Source of the DNA: an uncultured bacterium
Lineage (GTDB): Bacteria > Verrucomicrobiota > Lentisphaeria > Victivallales > UBA1829
Direction: 5' to 3'
Assembly (NCBI GenBank): GCA_900549415.1
Contig: URNX01000006.1
Location: 34,035 to 98,034 of the forward strand
DNA: 64,000 nucleotides
Shown: positions 43,262 through 51,318 of the stretch, one piece after another
Layout: each line of letters begins with the position of its first letter
How positions within the stretch are numbered: position 1 is the first letter of the stretch
The notes under the pieces: model-generated
The model's input: only the letters and a program-made list of their open reading frames with translations
Told to the model about the DNA's origin: nothing
Database searches by the model: none
Translations under genes and position numbers: made by a program

Positions 43262-43268
43262 CGCGGTT

Positions 43269-44387
43269 TCATTCGATTCCGTGCGGGAGGGGACGATTGA
43301 GCTCCGGAATGTCGAGCGGTCTGTTTTGTTTCTGATAGTAGCGGTAGGCAAGAATTCCGGAAGCGATCAGCAGCAGAGCCGCACCAATGAAAAACATGAT
43401 CCGCAGAACGGAGATTCCGCGCGGGGAAGGGGATGTGCCTGCCGCGCTTCTTCCGCTGTTGAGGATGCGTTCGAGTTCCGCAACGATTTCCGTCCAGTCC
43501 TGCGGGCGGTTTTCCGGGATTTTGCTGAGCAGGCGCATGACGAGAGAGGAGAGTTCCCGGGGAATTCCGGGATTCCATTCGATGGGCGGAATGGGGGTCT
43601 CTTTGAGATGACGCCGGTAGATCTGGTCGACGGTTTCGCCCTCGAACGGGGGGTGTCCGACAAGGATATGGTACAGCGCCGCGCCGAAGGAGTACATGTC
43701 CGAGCGCAGATTTGCCGCCGTCTGTTTGCCTGCAATGAGTTCCGGAGCGGCATAGAGCGGAGTGACCATGACGTCGCGTTTTGCGCGTTCTTCGTGTACG
43801 GAACGCGCGAGTCCGAGGTCGGCGAGCTTGACTTTCCCGTCCGGAGTCATCAGAATGTTTTCCGGCTTGATGTCGCCGTGGCACATCGATTTTTTTCTCC
43901 ACGCGTATTCGAGGGCGCGGGCGATCTGAAGCGCGATCTGCAACGCGGAAATGACGCTGAGCGGCTTTTCTTCGAGAAGGGCGTTGAGAGGGCGTCCTTC
44001 GATGAGCTCCATTGCGAAGTAGTCGATGCCGTCGCGGGTTGTTCCGGCGGAATACGCCTGAACGATATTCGGATGCATGAGGCTTGCGGCAACGCGCGCT
44101 TCATGGAAGAAGCTTTCGACGAAGCCGGGATCGTCGGAGAGTTCATCGGAGAGAATTTTGAGAGCTGCGGGACGCTGCAGGTTGAGCTGAGTCGCGCGGT
44201 AGACCACACCCATTCCGCCGTGTCCGATGGGTTCTTCGATGCGGAATCCCGCGATGACCGTTCCGTGCGGCAGTGCGGAGGCGGAGTAGCCGAGCGCGGC
44301 GTTGCATTCCTGGCAGTGCAGCAGGCCGTCCGCCGGATCCGCTTTTGCTTTTACATTTTTCCCGCAGCGGGTACAGAATTTCGCCAT
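43269..44387 (-). CDS. Serine/threonine protein kinase with N-terminal zinc ribbon and C-terminal membrane anchor
   Basis: The product has 372 residues. Residues 5-28 form a zinc ribbon (CTRC and CQEC). The Hanks-type kinase domain follows: glycine loop IGHGGMGVVYRATQ, Lys in PAALKIL, catalytic loop CHGDIKPENIL (family HRD; here HGD), metal loop ADLGLAR (family DFG; here DLG) and 'TPLYAAPELIAGKQTAANLRSD'. A transmembrane helix near the end (IMFFIGAALLLIASGILAY) anchors it with the kinase facing the cytoplasm. It has no PASTA repeats. Changed HRD and DFG residues of this sort occur in active bacterial kinases. It lies upstream of an RluA-type gene in one transcript. Confidence 0.93.
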   Translation of the reverse strand: MAKFCTRCGKNVKAKADPADGLLHCQECNAALGYSASALPHGTVIAGFRIEEPIGHGGMGVVYRATQLNLQRPAALKILSDELSDDPGFVESFFHEARVAASLMHPNIVQAYSAGTTRDGIDYFAMELIEGRPLNALLEEKPLSVISALQIALQIARALEYAWRKKSMCHGDIKPENILMTPDGKVKLADLGLARSVHEERAKRDVMVTPLYAAPELIAGKQTAANLRSDMYSFGAALYHILVGHPPFEGETVDQIYRRHLKETPIPPIEWNPGIPRELSSLVMRLLSKIPENRPQDWTEIVAELERILNSGRSAAGTSPSPRGISVLRIMFFIGAALLLIASGILAYRYYQKQNRPLDIPELNRPLPHGIE

Positions 44388-44419
44388 GATGTCGCGTCCG
44401 GAAGTTTCGTTGAAAACGC

Positions 44420-45037
44420 TCAGTTTTCGGGAGCGACGGCGATGCGTTTTTTGTGACGTTTCGCGGGCGGGATACGGTAGTTCGTTTTGATTCCGCAGAC
44501 GCGTCGGGCGGTTGCCCAGCTGCCTTCGCCGAGTTTTTTCATGCCGTACGCGAGCAGGTACTGGTAATTGGCGCGCATGTTGCAGTAGGAGAGGTCGACG
44601 TTTGCTTTATAGAGACGGAGGATTTCCTCCTTGATTTCTCTTACGGACATGCTTCTGCGTTTGCGGACGGAGCGGTAGTCGATGCCCGCGGCCATGACGG
44701 CTTTTCCCCAGGAGCGGTAGTAACGGATCGCCGCCATGTAGAGGGATTTGTGTTCTCTCTGCGCCTTCTGGCTGGAGATGTTTTTTCCTGCCTGTGCCAT
44801 TTCGCGAATGGTTTCGGTGACTTTGCTCCGGTTCCAGACTTTGTATTTGCGGATTTCGTTATAGTTGAATCCGCAGGCGTTGATTGCCTCGCCCCAGGAG
44901 CCGAAGAGACGTTCCGCCGCCGCGTAGACGCTTGGATACTGGGTCGCGTAATAATGGGAATTGAGAGGTTCTTTATTGTCATGAGTCATGTGGATATGCG
45001 ACTCAATCATTTCTGCGGTCCAGACTTTCTTAAACAT
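44420..45037 (-). CDS. Protein made of homing-endonuclease-associated (HNH-associated) helical repeats
   Basis: The product has 205 residues. The ATG at 45037 (MFKKVWTAEMIESHIHM) is preferred over a TTG 18 bases upstream; the GGAG site fits it. Three copies of a roughly 50-residue unit are visible, each ending in 'LY.AA...F.SW..A...AGI.Y': 'VYAAAERLFGSWGEAINACGF', 'LYMAAIRYYRSWGKAVMAAGI' and 'LLAYGMKKLGEGSWATARRVCGI' in shortened form. Such repeats bind DNA beside HNH or GIY-YIG nuclease domains in mobile introns and phages. No nuclease motif (HNH, GIY-YIG, LAGLIDADG) is present. The tail is strongly basic (KRHKKR), consistent with nucleic-acid binding. It has its own near-consensus promoter. 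Confidence 0.75.
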   Translation of the reverse strand: MFKKVWTAEMIESHIHMTHDNKEPLNSHYYATQYPSVYAAAERLFGSWGEAINACGFNYNEIRKYKVWNRSKVTETIREMAQAGKNISSQKAQREHKSLYMAAIRYYRSWGKAVMAAGIDYRSVRKRRSMSVREIKEEILRLYKANVDLSYCNMRANYQYLLAYGMKKLGEGSWATARRVCGIKTNYRIPPAKRHKKRIAVAPEN

Positions 45038-45081
45038 GGGCAGTAGTTTCTCCAAAGGTAAAAATTATTGTTGCAGTCGGT

Positions 45082-45110
45082 AATATAGCATTTTAATATC
45101 CGTTTGTCAA
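45082..45110 (-). promoter_or_regulatory. Promoter of the HNH-associated-repeat gene
   Basis: Reading leftward, TTGACA (45110-45105), 17 bp, TATATT (45087-45082): full -35 consensus and one mismatch in the -10 box. Confidence 0.75.
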
Positions 45111-45222
45111 TAAGAGCGGGGAAGAAAACTCCGAATTGGTTCGATCAAAGCGCATGGGGCTTCATTTCCCGTGCAAAGTTAAAGAGAATATTTGAGAAAA
45201 CGGTATTTTTATAAAACTTTGC

Positions 45223-45250
45223 TTGAAAAACCTGAGCGTTGGGTTATATT
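45223..45250 (+). promoter_or_regulatory. Promoter of the DUF4160-DUF2442 pair
   Basis: TTGAAA (45223-45228), 16 bp, TATATT (45245-45250), 37 bases upstream of the GTG start of the first gene. Confidence 0.6.
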
Positions 45251-45286
45251 TACGGTAACGAAAAAACTGTATCAGGATGTTGCACG

Positions 45287-45475
45287 GTGCCAAAGTTCTT
45301 TATGTTTTTAGGCTTTTGGATCGGTCGTTTTTCCGATGAAGAAAAGCGACCGCACGTGCATGTCTTGAAATTCGGTTCGTCAGAGGCAATGAAAGTTTGG
45401 CTTGAACCTGAGGTGGAAGTTGAATATGTCCGGAACATCAACTCTTCCACGGCTAAAAAATTGTTTCGGAGATAA
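45287..45475 (+). CDS. DUF4160 family protein
   Basis: The product has 62 residues. GTG at 45287 is chosen because the family begins at 'PKFFMFLGFWIGRFSDEE' and an AGGA site lies upstream; the frame is also open further left but does not look like DUF4160. Family features: 'KRPHVHVLKFGSSEAMKVWL', the HxH pair, and 'EPEVEVEYV'. It is shorter than usual at the C-terminus (ends KKLFRR). It is followed after 12 bases by a DUF2442 gene. This gene pair recurs in many bacteria and has been proposed to be toxin-antitoxin-like; no activity can be read from the sequence. Confidence 0.8.
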   Translation: MPKFFMFLGFWIGRFSDEEKRPHVHVLKFGSSEAMKVWLEPEVEVEYVRNINSSTAKKLFRR

Positions 45476-45487
45476 GGAGTCGCAAAG

Positions 45488-45892
45488 ATGAATGCCTTGC
45501 GAAATGGTATTGCGCCGACGGCGGAAGTCATTGAGGTGTCCAGAGATTTTTTGCGGGTGGATTATTGCGGCAAAGTCTACCGCATAGATTTCAACCGTTA
45601 TCCTTATTTCCGGCATTGTTTCCTGGATGAACTTTACAATGTCAAGGCCAGCGCAGTTGGGCTGCATTGGCCTGATGCCGATATAGACCTTGAAGTGGAA
45701 TATATTGAAAATCCGCCGGAGGATGTTGATAAGGTTGCCGAGTCATGGTGGAAGATGCATCGCAAGCGCCTTCTTGCACGTCTTGGTGCTGCGGGCGGTT
45801 CAGTAACTTCTCCGCGTAAAGCTGCCGCAAGCAGGCTCAATGGAGCAAAGGGCGGGCGGCCGCGCAAAAAAAACGGGCTTGTTACAGCATAG
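45488..45892 (+). CDS. DUF2442 family protein with basic AT-hook-like tail
   Basis: The product has 134 residues, starting at 45488 after AAGGAG. The N-terminal half is unusual. The middle matches DUF2442 ('SAVGLHWPDADIDLEVEYIE' preceded by LDELYNVKA). The C-terminus ends with the 'AAASRLNGAKGGRPRKK' segment that is common in these proteins and contains a GRPRKK AT-hook-like core, suggesting DNA binding and autoregulation as for an antitoxin. It is co-transcribed with DUF4160 and ends in a short terminator-like hairpin. Confidence 0.8.
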   Translation: MNALRNGIAPTAEVIEVSRDFLRVDYCGKVYRIDFNRYPYFRHCFLDELYNVKASAVGLHWPDADIDLEVEYIENPPEDVDKVAESWWKMHRKRLLARLGAAGGSVTSPRKAAASRLNGAKGGRPRKKNGLVTA

Positions 45893-45906
45893 CCAGAGGC
45901 TTTTTT
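45891..45906 (+). terminator. Short terminator of the DUF4160-DUF2442 pair
   Basis: AGCC (45891-45894), AGA, GGCT (45898-45901), then a T-run to 45906 and further T after two C. The stem is short and overlaps the stop codon, so efficiency is doubtful. Confidence 0.4.
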
Positions 45907-45997
45907 CCGTTTTTTTTTCATTTCCCGCTTTATTCTGTGGAAATCTATGCTATATTCCATTCTTGAATATAAAAATAACAGGGGAATTGTACCTATC

Positions 45998-46378
45998 ATG
46001 AAAATGGAAAAGAGCAAGGCTCAACTCGATTTTGTCTGCGCGGAACCCGGCTGCGATGCAGTCGTCAAGTTCGATTTGACAGATGTTGCAAAAGAAGATT
46101 TTCAGACTCTGTGTCCGAAATGTCACAAGCCCTATCAGTTCGATGCGGATCTGCGCGGAAAACTGATGAAACTCCATGACCTCGTGCTCGCTCTGCGTCA
46201 TGCGGAGCCGATTCTCGGTGACTGCTGCGTTGCTGTCGCCGTTCCGGGCGGAGAGGTCAAGATTCCGTACGCGCTTCTGCTCACACGTCTCAATACCATG
46301 ATTTCGTTGAATGTCGGAGATAAGAAAATTGATTTCCATCTCCGCATTGAACCGACCTCTTCCGATACATTCAGATGA
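45998..46378 (+). CDS. Zinc-ribbon protein of unknown function
   Basis: The product has 126 residues. The start at 45998 (MKMEKSKAQLDFVC) has GGGGAA at a rather long distance; ATG at 46004 is an alternative. A zinc ribbon is formed by CAEPGC and CPKC (C14/C19 and C39/C42 approximately), with spacing like small bacterial zinc-finger proteins. The rest is alpha/beta ('LMKLHDLVLALRHAEPILGD', 'VKIPYALLLTRLNTMISLNV'). There is no export signal. A possible promoter (TTTATT, 16 bp, TATATT at 45951-45956) precedes it. It lies 15 bases before pyrE and probably heads the pyrE-secA transcript. Confidence 0.75.
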   Translation: MKMEKSKAQLDFVCAEPGCDAVVKFDLTDVAKEDFQTLCPKCHKPYQFDADLRGKLMKLHDLVLALRHAEPILGDCCVAVAVPGGEVKIPYALLLTRLNTMISLNVGDKKIDFHLRIEPTSSDTFR

Positions 46379-46393
46379 AAGGACTCTGATAAA

Positions 46394-46987
46394 ATGGCTA
46401 TGACTCAGGAACAAATCGTCAAGGAACTTCAGGACGCCGGAGCTCTGCTCACAGGTCACTTCAAACTTCGCAGCGGCAAGCACAGCAACCGCTTCTTCCA
46501 GTGCGCTCTCGTGTTCGTCGACCCCGCACGCGGCGAACGTCTCTGCTCCGAACTCGCCCGCCGCATGACGGAGCGGGGAATTCAGGCGGACACCGTCATC
46601 TCCCCCGCCGTCGGCGGTCTCTTCGTCGGTCAGGAAGTCGCCCGTGCGCTTAAACTCAAATCCATTTTCGCCGACAAAGTCAACGATGAGCTCGTTCTCA
46701 AACGCGGCTTCTCGATCAAGCCCGGCGAGCGCGTGATTGTTGCGGAAGACGTTGTGACCGAAGGCGGCCGCGTCAAGCAGACGATTGAGCTTGTGAAGAA
46801 GCACGGCGGCATTCCGGTTGCAGTCTCCATTATCACCGACCGCAGCGGCGGCAAAGCGGATTTCGGAATTCCGCTGTTCAGTCTGCTCCAGCTCAGCCTC
46901 CCGACCTATCTCCCGGAGGAGTGTCCGCTCTGCAAAGACAATGTCCCGCTTTCGACCCCCGGTTCCGGCGCGGGCGCCAAAGCCTGA
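46394..46987 (+). CDS. pyrE: Orotate phosphoribosyltransferase
   Basis: The product has 197 residues and makes OMP from orotate and PRPP in pyrimidine synthesis. Seen: 'LQDAGALLTGHFKLRSGKHS' with the substrate-binding Lys, 'TVISPAVGGLFVGQEVARAL', the loop Lys region 'RGFSIKPGERVIVAEDV' and the PRPP-binding motif VIVAEDVVTEGGRVKQTIE. The C-terminal 'PTYLPEECPLCKDNVPL' with CPLC is typical of the shorter, thermophile-like PyrE branch rather than the E. coli type. It lies 15 bases upstream of secA, which it probably precedes in one transcript. Confidence 0.95.
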   Translation: MAMTQEQIVKELQDAGALLTGHFKLRSGKHSNRFFQCALVFVDPARGERLCSELARRMTERGIQADTVISPAVGGLFVGQEVARALKLKSIFADKVNDELVLKRGFSIKPGERVIVAEDVVTEGGRVKQTIELVKKHGGIPVAVSIITDRSGGKADFGIPLFSLLQLSLPTYLPEECPLCKDNVPLSTPGSGAGAKA

Positions 46988-47002
46988 GAAAGAATGTAAT
47001 CT

Positions 47003-49966
47003 ATGCTTACCAATATTCTGAAAGCCATTTTCGGCAGCAAATCCGCGCGCGACGTCAAGCGCATGATGCCGCTCGTCAACCGCATCAACAAGCTCGAAGA
47101 AGAGTATCAGACGCTGACAGACGAGCAGCTCAAAGCGAAAACGCAGGAGTTCAAGGACCGCCTCGCAAACGGCGAAACCCTTGACGACATTCTCTGCGAA
47201 GCCTTCGCGACCGTCAAGAACGCCTGCCGCCGCCTCTGCGGAACCACCGCGGTCGTCTGCGACCATGAGCTCACCTGGGACATGATCCCGTTCAATGTCC
47301 AGATCATCGGCGGCATTGCGCTCCACAAAAAGAAAATCGCGGAAATGGCAACCGGTGAAGGCAAAACCCTCGTCGCCACCATGCCGCTTTACCTCAACGC
47401 CCTTACCGGCAAGAACTGCCAGCTTGTCACGGTCAACGACTACCTCGCCAAGCGCGACTCCGAATGGATGGGACTCGTCTACAAGTACCTCGGGCTTACG
47501 GTCGGCTGCATTCAGAACGAGATGAATCCGGAAGAACGCCGCGCGCAGTACGCGTGCGACATCACCTACGGAACCAACAGCGAATTCGGTTTCGACTACC
47601 TCCGCGACATGGGCATGGCTTCCAGCAAGGAACAGCTTGTTCAGCGCGACCACTATTTCGCCATCATCGACGAAGTCGACTCGATCCTCATCGATGAAGC
47701 CAGAACTCCGCTGATCATTTCCGGTCCCGTCGCGAACTCCACGCATCAGTTCGATTCTCTCAAACCCGCCATCGCGGACCTCTACAATCGTCAGAACCTG
47801 CTCTGCGCCCGCCTTGTTCAGGAGGCGAAGACCGTGCTCGACAACGAGAACTCCACCGACGAACAGCAGGAAGAGGCAATTACGAAGTTGCTTCAGGTCA
47901 AAATGGGCATGCCGCAGCATAAAAAACTGCTCCGCGTTCTTGAAGATCCCGAGATCCTCAAGCGCGTGGAAAAGGCGGAACTCATGGCGCGCAGCGAACA
48001 GAACCGCGGTCTCCTTCAGGAAATTCAGAGCGACCTCTTCTTCTCCATGGAAGAGCGCAACCACGAAGCCGACCTCACGGAAAAAGGACGCACGCTGATT
48101 TCCGGCGACGATCCGAACGCGTTCGTCCTGCCCGACCTCCTCGAATCCCTGCACGACATCGATGTTGATTCCAAGCTTTCCGATGCGGAAAAAATTCAGA
48201 AGAAACAGGAATTCCAGGAACAGTTCGCCCTCAAGAGCGAAAAACTCCACGATATTTCCCAGCTCCTCCGTGCATACTGTCTCTATGAAAAAGACGTGCA
48301 TTATGTGGTTCAGGACGGCAAAGTCCTCATCGTTGACGAGCACACCGGACGAATCCTTCCCGGACGCCGCTTCAGCGAAGGGCTCCACCAGGCGCTTGAA
48401 GCGAAGGAAAATGTCACAATTGAGGAAGAAACGCAGACCTTTGCGACGATCACCATTCAGAACTACTTCCGTCTCTACGAGAAGCTCGCCGGCATGACCG
48501 GTACCGCGGAAACGGAAGCCAGCGAATTCCACCAGATCTACAAGCTCGACGTCATGGTCATTCCGACCAACAAGCCGTGCCGCCGCGTGGACTACAACGA
48601 CTGTGTCTACAAGACCAAACGCGAAAAATTCAACGCCATTCTCAAAGAGGTTGAGGCACATTACAAGACGGGTCAGCCGGTTCTGCTCGGCACGATTTCG
48701 GTGGAAGACTCTGAAATTCTCAGCCGCATGCTCAAGATGCGCAACATTCCGCACAATGTGCTGAATGCGAAGAACCATGCACGTGAATCGGAAATCGTGG
48801 CGCGCGCGGGCGAGAAGTTCGCGGTGACCGTCGCAACAAACATGGCTGGACGAGGCACCGACATCAAGCTTGCCCCCGGCGTTGCGGAACTCGGCGGACT
48901 TTATGTGATCGGCAGCTCGCGTCACGATTCCCGCCGAATCGACCGTCAGCTCCGCGGACGAAGCGCGCGTCAGGGCGACCCCGGCGCCTCCCGCTTCTAT
49001 GTCTCGCTGGAAGACAACCTCATGCGCATCTTCGGTTCCGACCGCATCGTGAAGATCATGGAGCGTTTCGGTCTGGAAGAGGGCGAGGAGCTTCAGCATC
49101 CGTGGCTCAACAAGTCGATCGAAACCGCTCAGCGCCGCGTGGAGCAGCACTACTTCTCCATCCGCAAACGCACGCTCGAATACGACGACGTCATGAACAA
49201 ACAGCGCGAAGTCATCTACGGAATCCGCAAGGAGATTCTGCTGAACGACTCGTCGCGCGACTTCATCTTCGATACCGTCGAGGACGAGGTGGAGCGCCGC
49301 ATCCAGGTCGCCGTCAGCCTCTGCGATTCCGAGTCGAAAGAGACGATCAGCCGCGGCAATCTGCTCGGCTGGCTCAACACCACGTTCCCGATCGGATTCA
49401 ACGACGACATCTTCTTCTTCAAAGCGGACAAGACGCCGGACGTCGCGGCGATCAAGAAGGCGATCGTCGACCGCATCATCGAAATGTACAAGGTCAAAGA
49501 GACGTATGAGGATCCGGAAGGGCTGAAGTGGCTCGAGCGCCACATCATTCTTGATGCGATCGACCGTCTCTGGCAGGAACACCTCCGCGCAATGGACCAG
49601 CTCCGCGCCGGAATCGGTCTCCGCGCCTATGCGCAGAAGGACCCGCTGGTTGAATACAAGCAGGAAGCCTTCAAGATGTTCGACGAGCTGATCCAGGCCA
49701 TCGACCAGGAAATTCTCTCGAACATGTTCCGCTCCGCAACGAGCCTTGCCGCGTTCGAACAGCTGTTCGCGAATCTTCCGCAGAACCTCGTTTCCGGCGG
49801 TCTCGGTCCGGTGGAGGACATTTCCGCCGATCCGGAGAATCCGGAGGAGGACCAGGAGACGCGCGACATTCAGATTACGTTCCATCGCGAGACTCCGAAA
49901 GTCGGACGCAATGAGCCGTGTCCCTGCGGTTCCGGCAAAAAATTCAAAAACTGCTGCGGAAAATAA
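47003..49966 (+). CDS. secA: Preprotein translocase ATPase SecA
   Basis: The product has 987 residues, slightly longer than the E. coli protein. It is the motor that drives preproteins through SecYEG. Seen: 'RINKLEEEYQTLTDEQLKAK', Walker A MATGEGKTLVATMPLY with Lys near residue 121, DEVDSILIDEARTPLIISG (DEAD-like motif II), the preprotein cross-linking domain, 'TGRILPGRRFSEGLHQALEA', 'GTAETEASEF', motif 'VATNMAGRGTDIKLAPGV' and 'DRQLRGRSARQGDPGASRFY'. It ends with the zinc-binding SecB-contact motif GRNEPCPCGSGKKFKNCCGK. The extra length is an insertion around residues 260-400. It is followed by a strong hairpin. Confidence 0.98.
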   Translation: MLTNILKAIFGSKSARDVKRMMPLVNRINKLEEEYQTLTDEQLKAKTQEFKDRLANGETLDDILCEAFATVKNACRRLCGTTAVVCDHELTWDMIPFNVQIIGGIALHKKKIAEMATGEGKTLVATMPLYLNALTGKNCQLVTVNDYLAKRDSEWMGLVYKYLGLTVGCIQNEMNPEERRAQYACDITYGTNSEFGFDYLRDMGMASSKEQLVQRDHYFAIIDEVDSILIDEARTPLIISGPVANSTHQFDSLKPAIADLYNRQNLLCARLVQEAKTVLDNENSTDEQQEEAITKLLQVKMGMPQHKKLLRVLEDPEILKRVEKAELMARSEQNRGLLQEIQSDLFFSMEERNHEADLTEKGRTLISGDDPNAFVLPDLLESLHDIDVDSKLSDAEKIQKKQEFQEQFALKSEKLHDISQLLRAYCLYEKDVHYVVQDGKVLIVDEHTGRILPGRRFSEGLHQALEAKENVTIEEETQTFATITIQNYFRLYEKLAGMTGTAETEASEFHQIYKLDVMVIPTNKPCRRVDYNDCVYKTKREKFNAILKEVEAHYKTGQPVLLGTISVEDSEILSRMLKMRNIPHNVLNAKNHARESEIVARAGEKFAVTVATNMAGRGTDIKLAPGVAELGGLYVIGSSRHDSRRIDRQLRGRSARQGDPGASRFYVSLEDNLMRIFGSDRIVKIMERFGLEEGEELQHPWLNKSIETAQRRVEQHYFSIRKRTLEYDDVMNKQREVIYGIRKEILLNDSSRDFIFDTVEDEVERRIQVAVSLCDSESKETISRGNLLGWLNTTFPIGFNDDIFFFKADKTPDVAAIKKAIVDRIIEMYKVKETYEDPEGLKWLERHIILDAIDRLWQEHLRAMDQLRAGIGLRAYAQKDPLVEYKQEAFKMFDELIQAIDQEILSNMFRSATSLAAFEQLFANLPQNLVSGGLGPVEDISADPENPEEDQETRDIQITFHRETPKVGRNEPCPCGSGKKFKNCCGK

Positions 49967-49993
49967 AAATTTCATGTTCCGCGTATAAACGGA

Positions 49994-50030
49994 CCGCCCC
50001 GGAACTTCCTCGCTGGAAATTCCGGGGCGG
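49994..50030. terminator. secA terminator
   Basis: A perfect 11-bp stem (CCGCCCCGGAA at 49994-50004, TTCCGGGGCGG at 50020-50030) lies 28 bases after the secA stop. The following CTTCTTTCT is only moderately T-rich. It also faces the convergent phage-tail-like genes, so it may act from both sides. Confidence 0.7.
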
Positions 50031-50059
50031 CTTCTTTCTGTCCGGAGCGCGGATGCTCC

Positions 50060-50359
50060 TTACACGGCGGAAACGAGCTCGAAACGGACTGCTTTTTCGC
50101 TTGCGATGCCGTTCAGCGCGGCGGAGATCTCCGAGAGCTGTTCACTGACCGTGTTCAGGGTCGCCGCGATTGCGGGAAGACCGGCTGAATCAAGCGCGTT
50201 CTGAACGGCGGCGGTGATATTGGCTTCGGTTCCGCTGTTTCCGGAAACGTCGGCGGAACCGGAGGCGTCGAGTCCGTTCACCGCGTTTTCACACTCCTGC
50301 AGCGCCTCTTCAAACGGAGTTGTATCGAGTTCCAGGGTGAGAGATGCGAATTCGCTCAT
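50060..50359 (-). CDS. Short phage-like protein, possible truncated tape-measure start
   Basis: The product has 99 residues. Its start overlaps the preceding stop (ATGA). It has no signal. 'SEFASLTLELDTTPFEEALQ' at the N-terminus resembles the first residues of tail tape-measure proteins, and the position after a tail-tube-like gene and a chaperone-like gene is where a tape measure belongs. The following 'EANITAAVQNALDSAGLPAI' and 'LNTVSEQLSEISAALNGIA' are coiled-coil-like. A real tape measure is many hundreds of residues long, so this would be a stump after a deletion, though it ends in a proper stop and could be a small protein in its own right. Confidence 0.55.
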   Translation of the reverse strand: MSEFASLTLELDTTPFEEALQECENAVNGLDASGSADVSGNSGTEANITAAVQNALDSAGLPAIAATLNTVSEQLSEISAALNGIASEKAVRFELVSAV

Positions 50360-50721
50360 CGTTCACCCCGCAGACCCGCGATGCCTTCGAGCGCGGCAAG
50401 AAAGTGTTCCGATTCCGTTCCGCCGGAAACACGGGGATGGTCGTATTCCGATGAAAGTTCCAGAATCTTTTTTCCCGCCGCGGCGGCATCAAGCGGAAAG
50501 GCGTTGAGAAAAGCCGCCGCATCTTTGGCGGAAAGCTGTGGTTCGACTACACCGTGCTGAAGCGCAAGAACGAGTTTTTCCCATGTTCCGGTTTGCGGAA
50601 AGCGCGCGCGGATTTCCGGAAGGAGCGCGGTCACTTTCAGATTGTGTCCGGAGCGCAGATGCAGCGTATGTGTCCGGAGGGGCGGGCGGCGGATGAGTTC
50701 CTCTTTTGTGCTGAAGTTCAT
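50356..50721 (-). CDS. Phage tail assembly chaperone-like protein
   Basis: The product has 121 residues, and its start overlaps the preceding stop by four bases. It has no signal or membrane segment. 'EELIRRPPLRTHTLHLRSG' is followed by a helical region 'WEKLVLALQHGVVEPQLSA' and 'AAGKKILELSSEYDHPR'. A run of this sort ('A...GVVEPQLS...A..... I..LS') between a tail tube gene and a tape measure is the pattern of tail assembly chaperones. The identification rests largely on gene order and this pattern. Confidence 0.5.
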   Translation of the reverse strand: MNFSTKEELIRRPPLRTHTLHLRSGHNLKVTALLPEIRARFPQTGTWEKLVLALQHGVVEPQLSAKDAAAFLNAFPLDAAAAGKKILELSSEYDHPRVSGGTESEHFLAALEGIAGLRGER

Positions 50722-51152
50722 GCTTGCGCTCCCGAGTTTTCAACGGAGGGAAGGGCGGCGGCGCCGCCGGCGGACTGAATGGTGATGACGGCGGTCGGCT
50801 GGGTGCTGTCGAGCGCGGCTTCTTCGGGCGTGTAGGAGGCAAACCACGCGTTTGTGTATCTGACCTCCCGTTTTGAAGTGGCCCCGCGGAAAACGACGGT
50901 TCCTTTTTTGCCGATGATTGCAAGAATCCGCGCTTCCAGTTCGGGGTCGTCGGGAACGGTGAGCTGTCCGTCGGTGATTTCCACGAGACCGCCGGGTTCA
51001 AACTCTTTTGCGGAGCGGGAGCGGTCGGTCGTGACGTCGATTTTTGAAACGAGGCGGATTCCCGGACGTTTTTTCGCTTTGCAGTTGAATACGATTTCCG
51101 GATCCTGCGTGCAGGAGACTGTGATGTTGTAACCGCTTGGTTCGGCTGCCAT
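50718..51152 (-). CDS. Phage tail tube-like protein
   Basis: The product has 144 residues, starting at 51152 after a strong AAGGAGG. It is strand-rich and soluble: 'YNITVSCTQDPEIVFNCKAK', 'PGGLVEITDGQLTVPDDPEL', 'KKGTVVFRGATSKREVRYTN' and 'PTAVITIQSAGG'. Size, strand pattern and position before a chaperone-like gene fit a small major tail protein of the siphophage or tailocin type. There are no capsid, portal, terminase or integrase genes nearby. It is first in a three-gene overlapping unit placed between secA and a GH36 gene. The 166 bases upstream (51153-51318) hold the start region of the GH36 gene and no further gene. Confidence 0.5.
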   Translation of the reverse strand: MAAEPSGYNITVSCTQDPEIVFNCKAKKRPGIRLVSKIDVTTDRSRSAKEFEPGGLVEITDGQLTVPDDPELEARILAIIGKKGTVVFRGATSKREVRYTNAWFASYTPEEAALDSTQPTAVITIQSAGGAAALPSVENSGAQA

Positions 51153-51254
51153 AAATTCCTCCTTTTCGGTTGGTTTCTTTTTCCTTTTTCCGTGTCAACC
51201 GGAATTTTCTGTGATTTTTGTAGAAACGGATATGTTTTTCGGAGAAGCGGACAT

Positions 51255-51281
51255 TTGATTTTTCCGTTTTCGGTGTATAGT
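51255..51281 (+). promoter_or_regulatory. Possible GH36 promoter
   Basis: TTGATT (51255-51260), 15 bp, TATAGT (51276-51281), 38 bases upstream of the GH36 start. The spacer is short. Confidence 0.4.
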
Positions 51282-51318
51282 TCCAGAACTGATTTTCGTT
51301 AAAAAAAAGGAATATGCC

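Noticed and set aside
45950..49975. Open frame of 1341 codons on the minus strand opposite pyrE and secA
   Set aside because: Both plus-strand genes are certain. The antisense frame spans two unrelated genes and the gap between them and shows no domain, so it is a by-product of codon bias.
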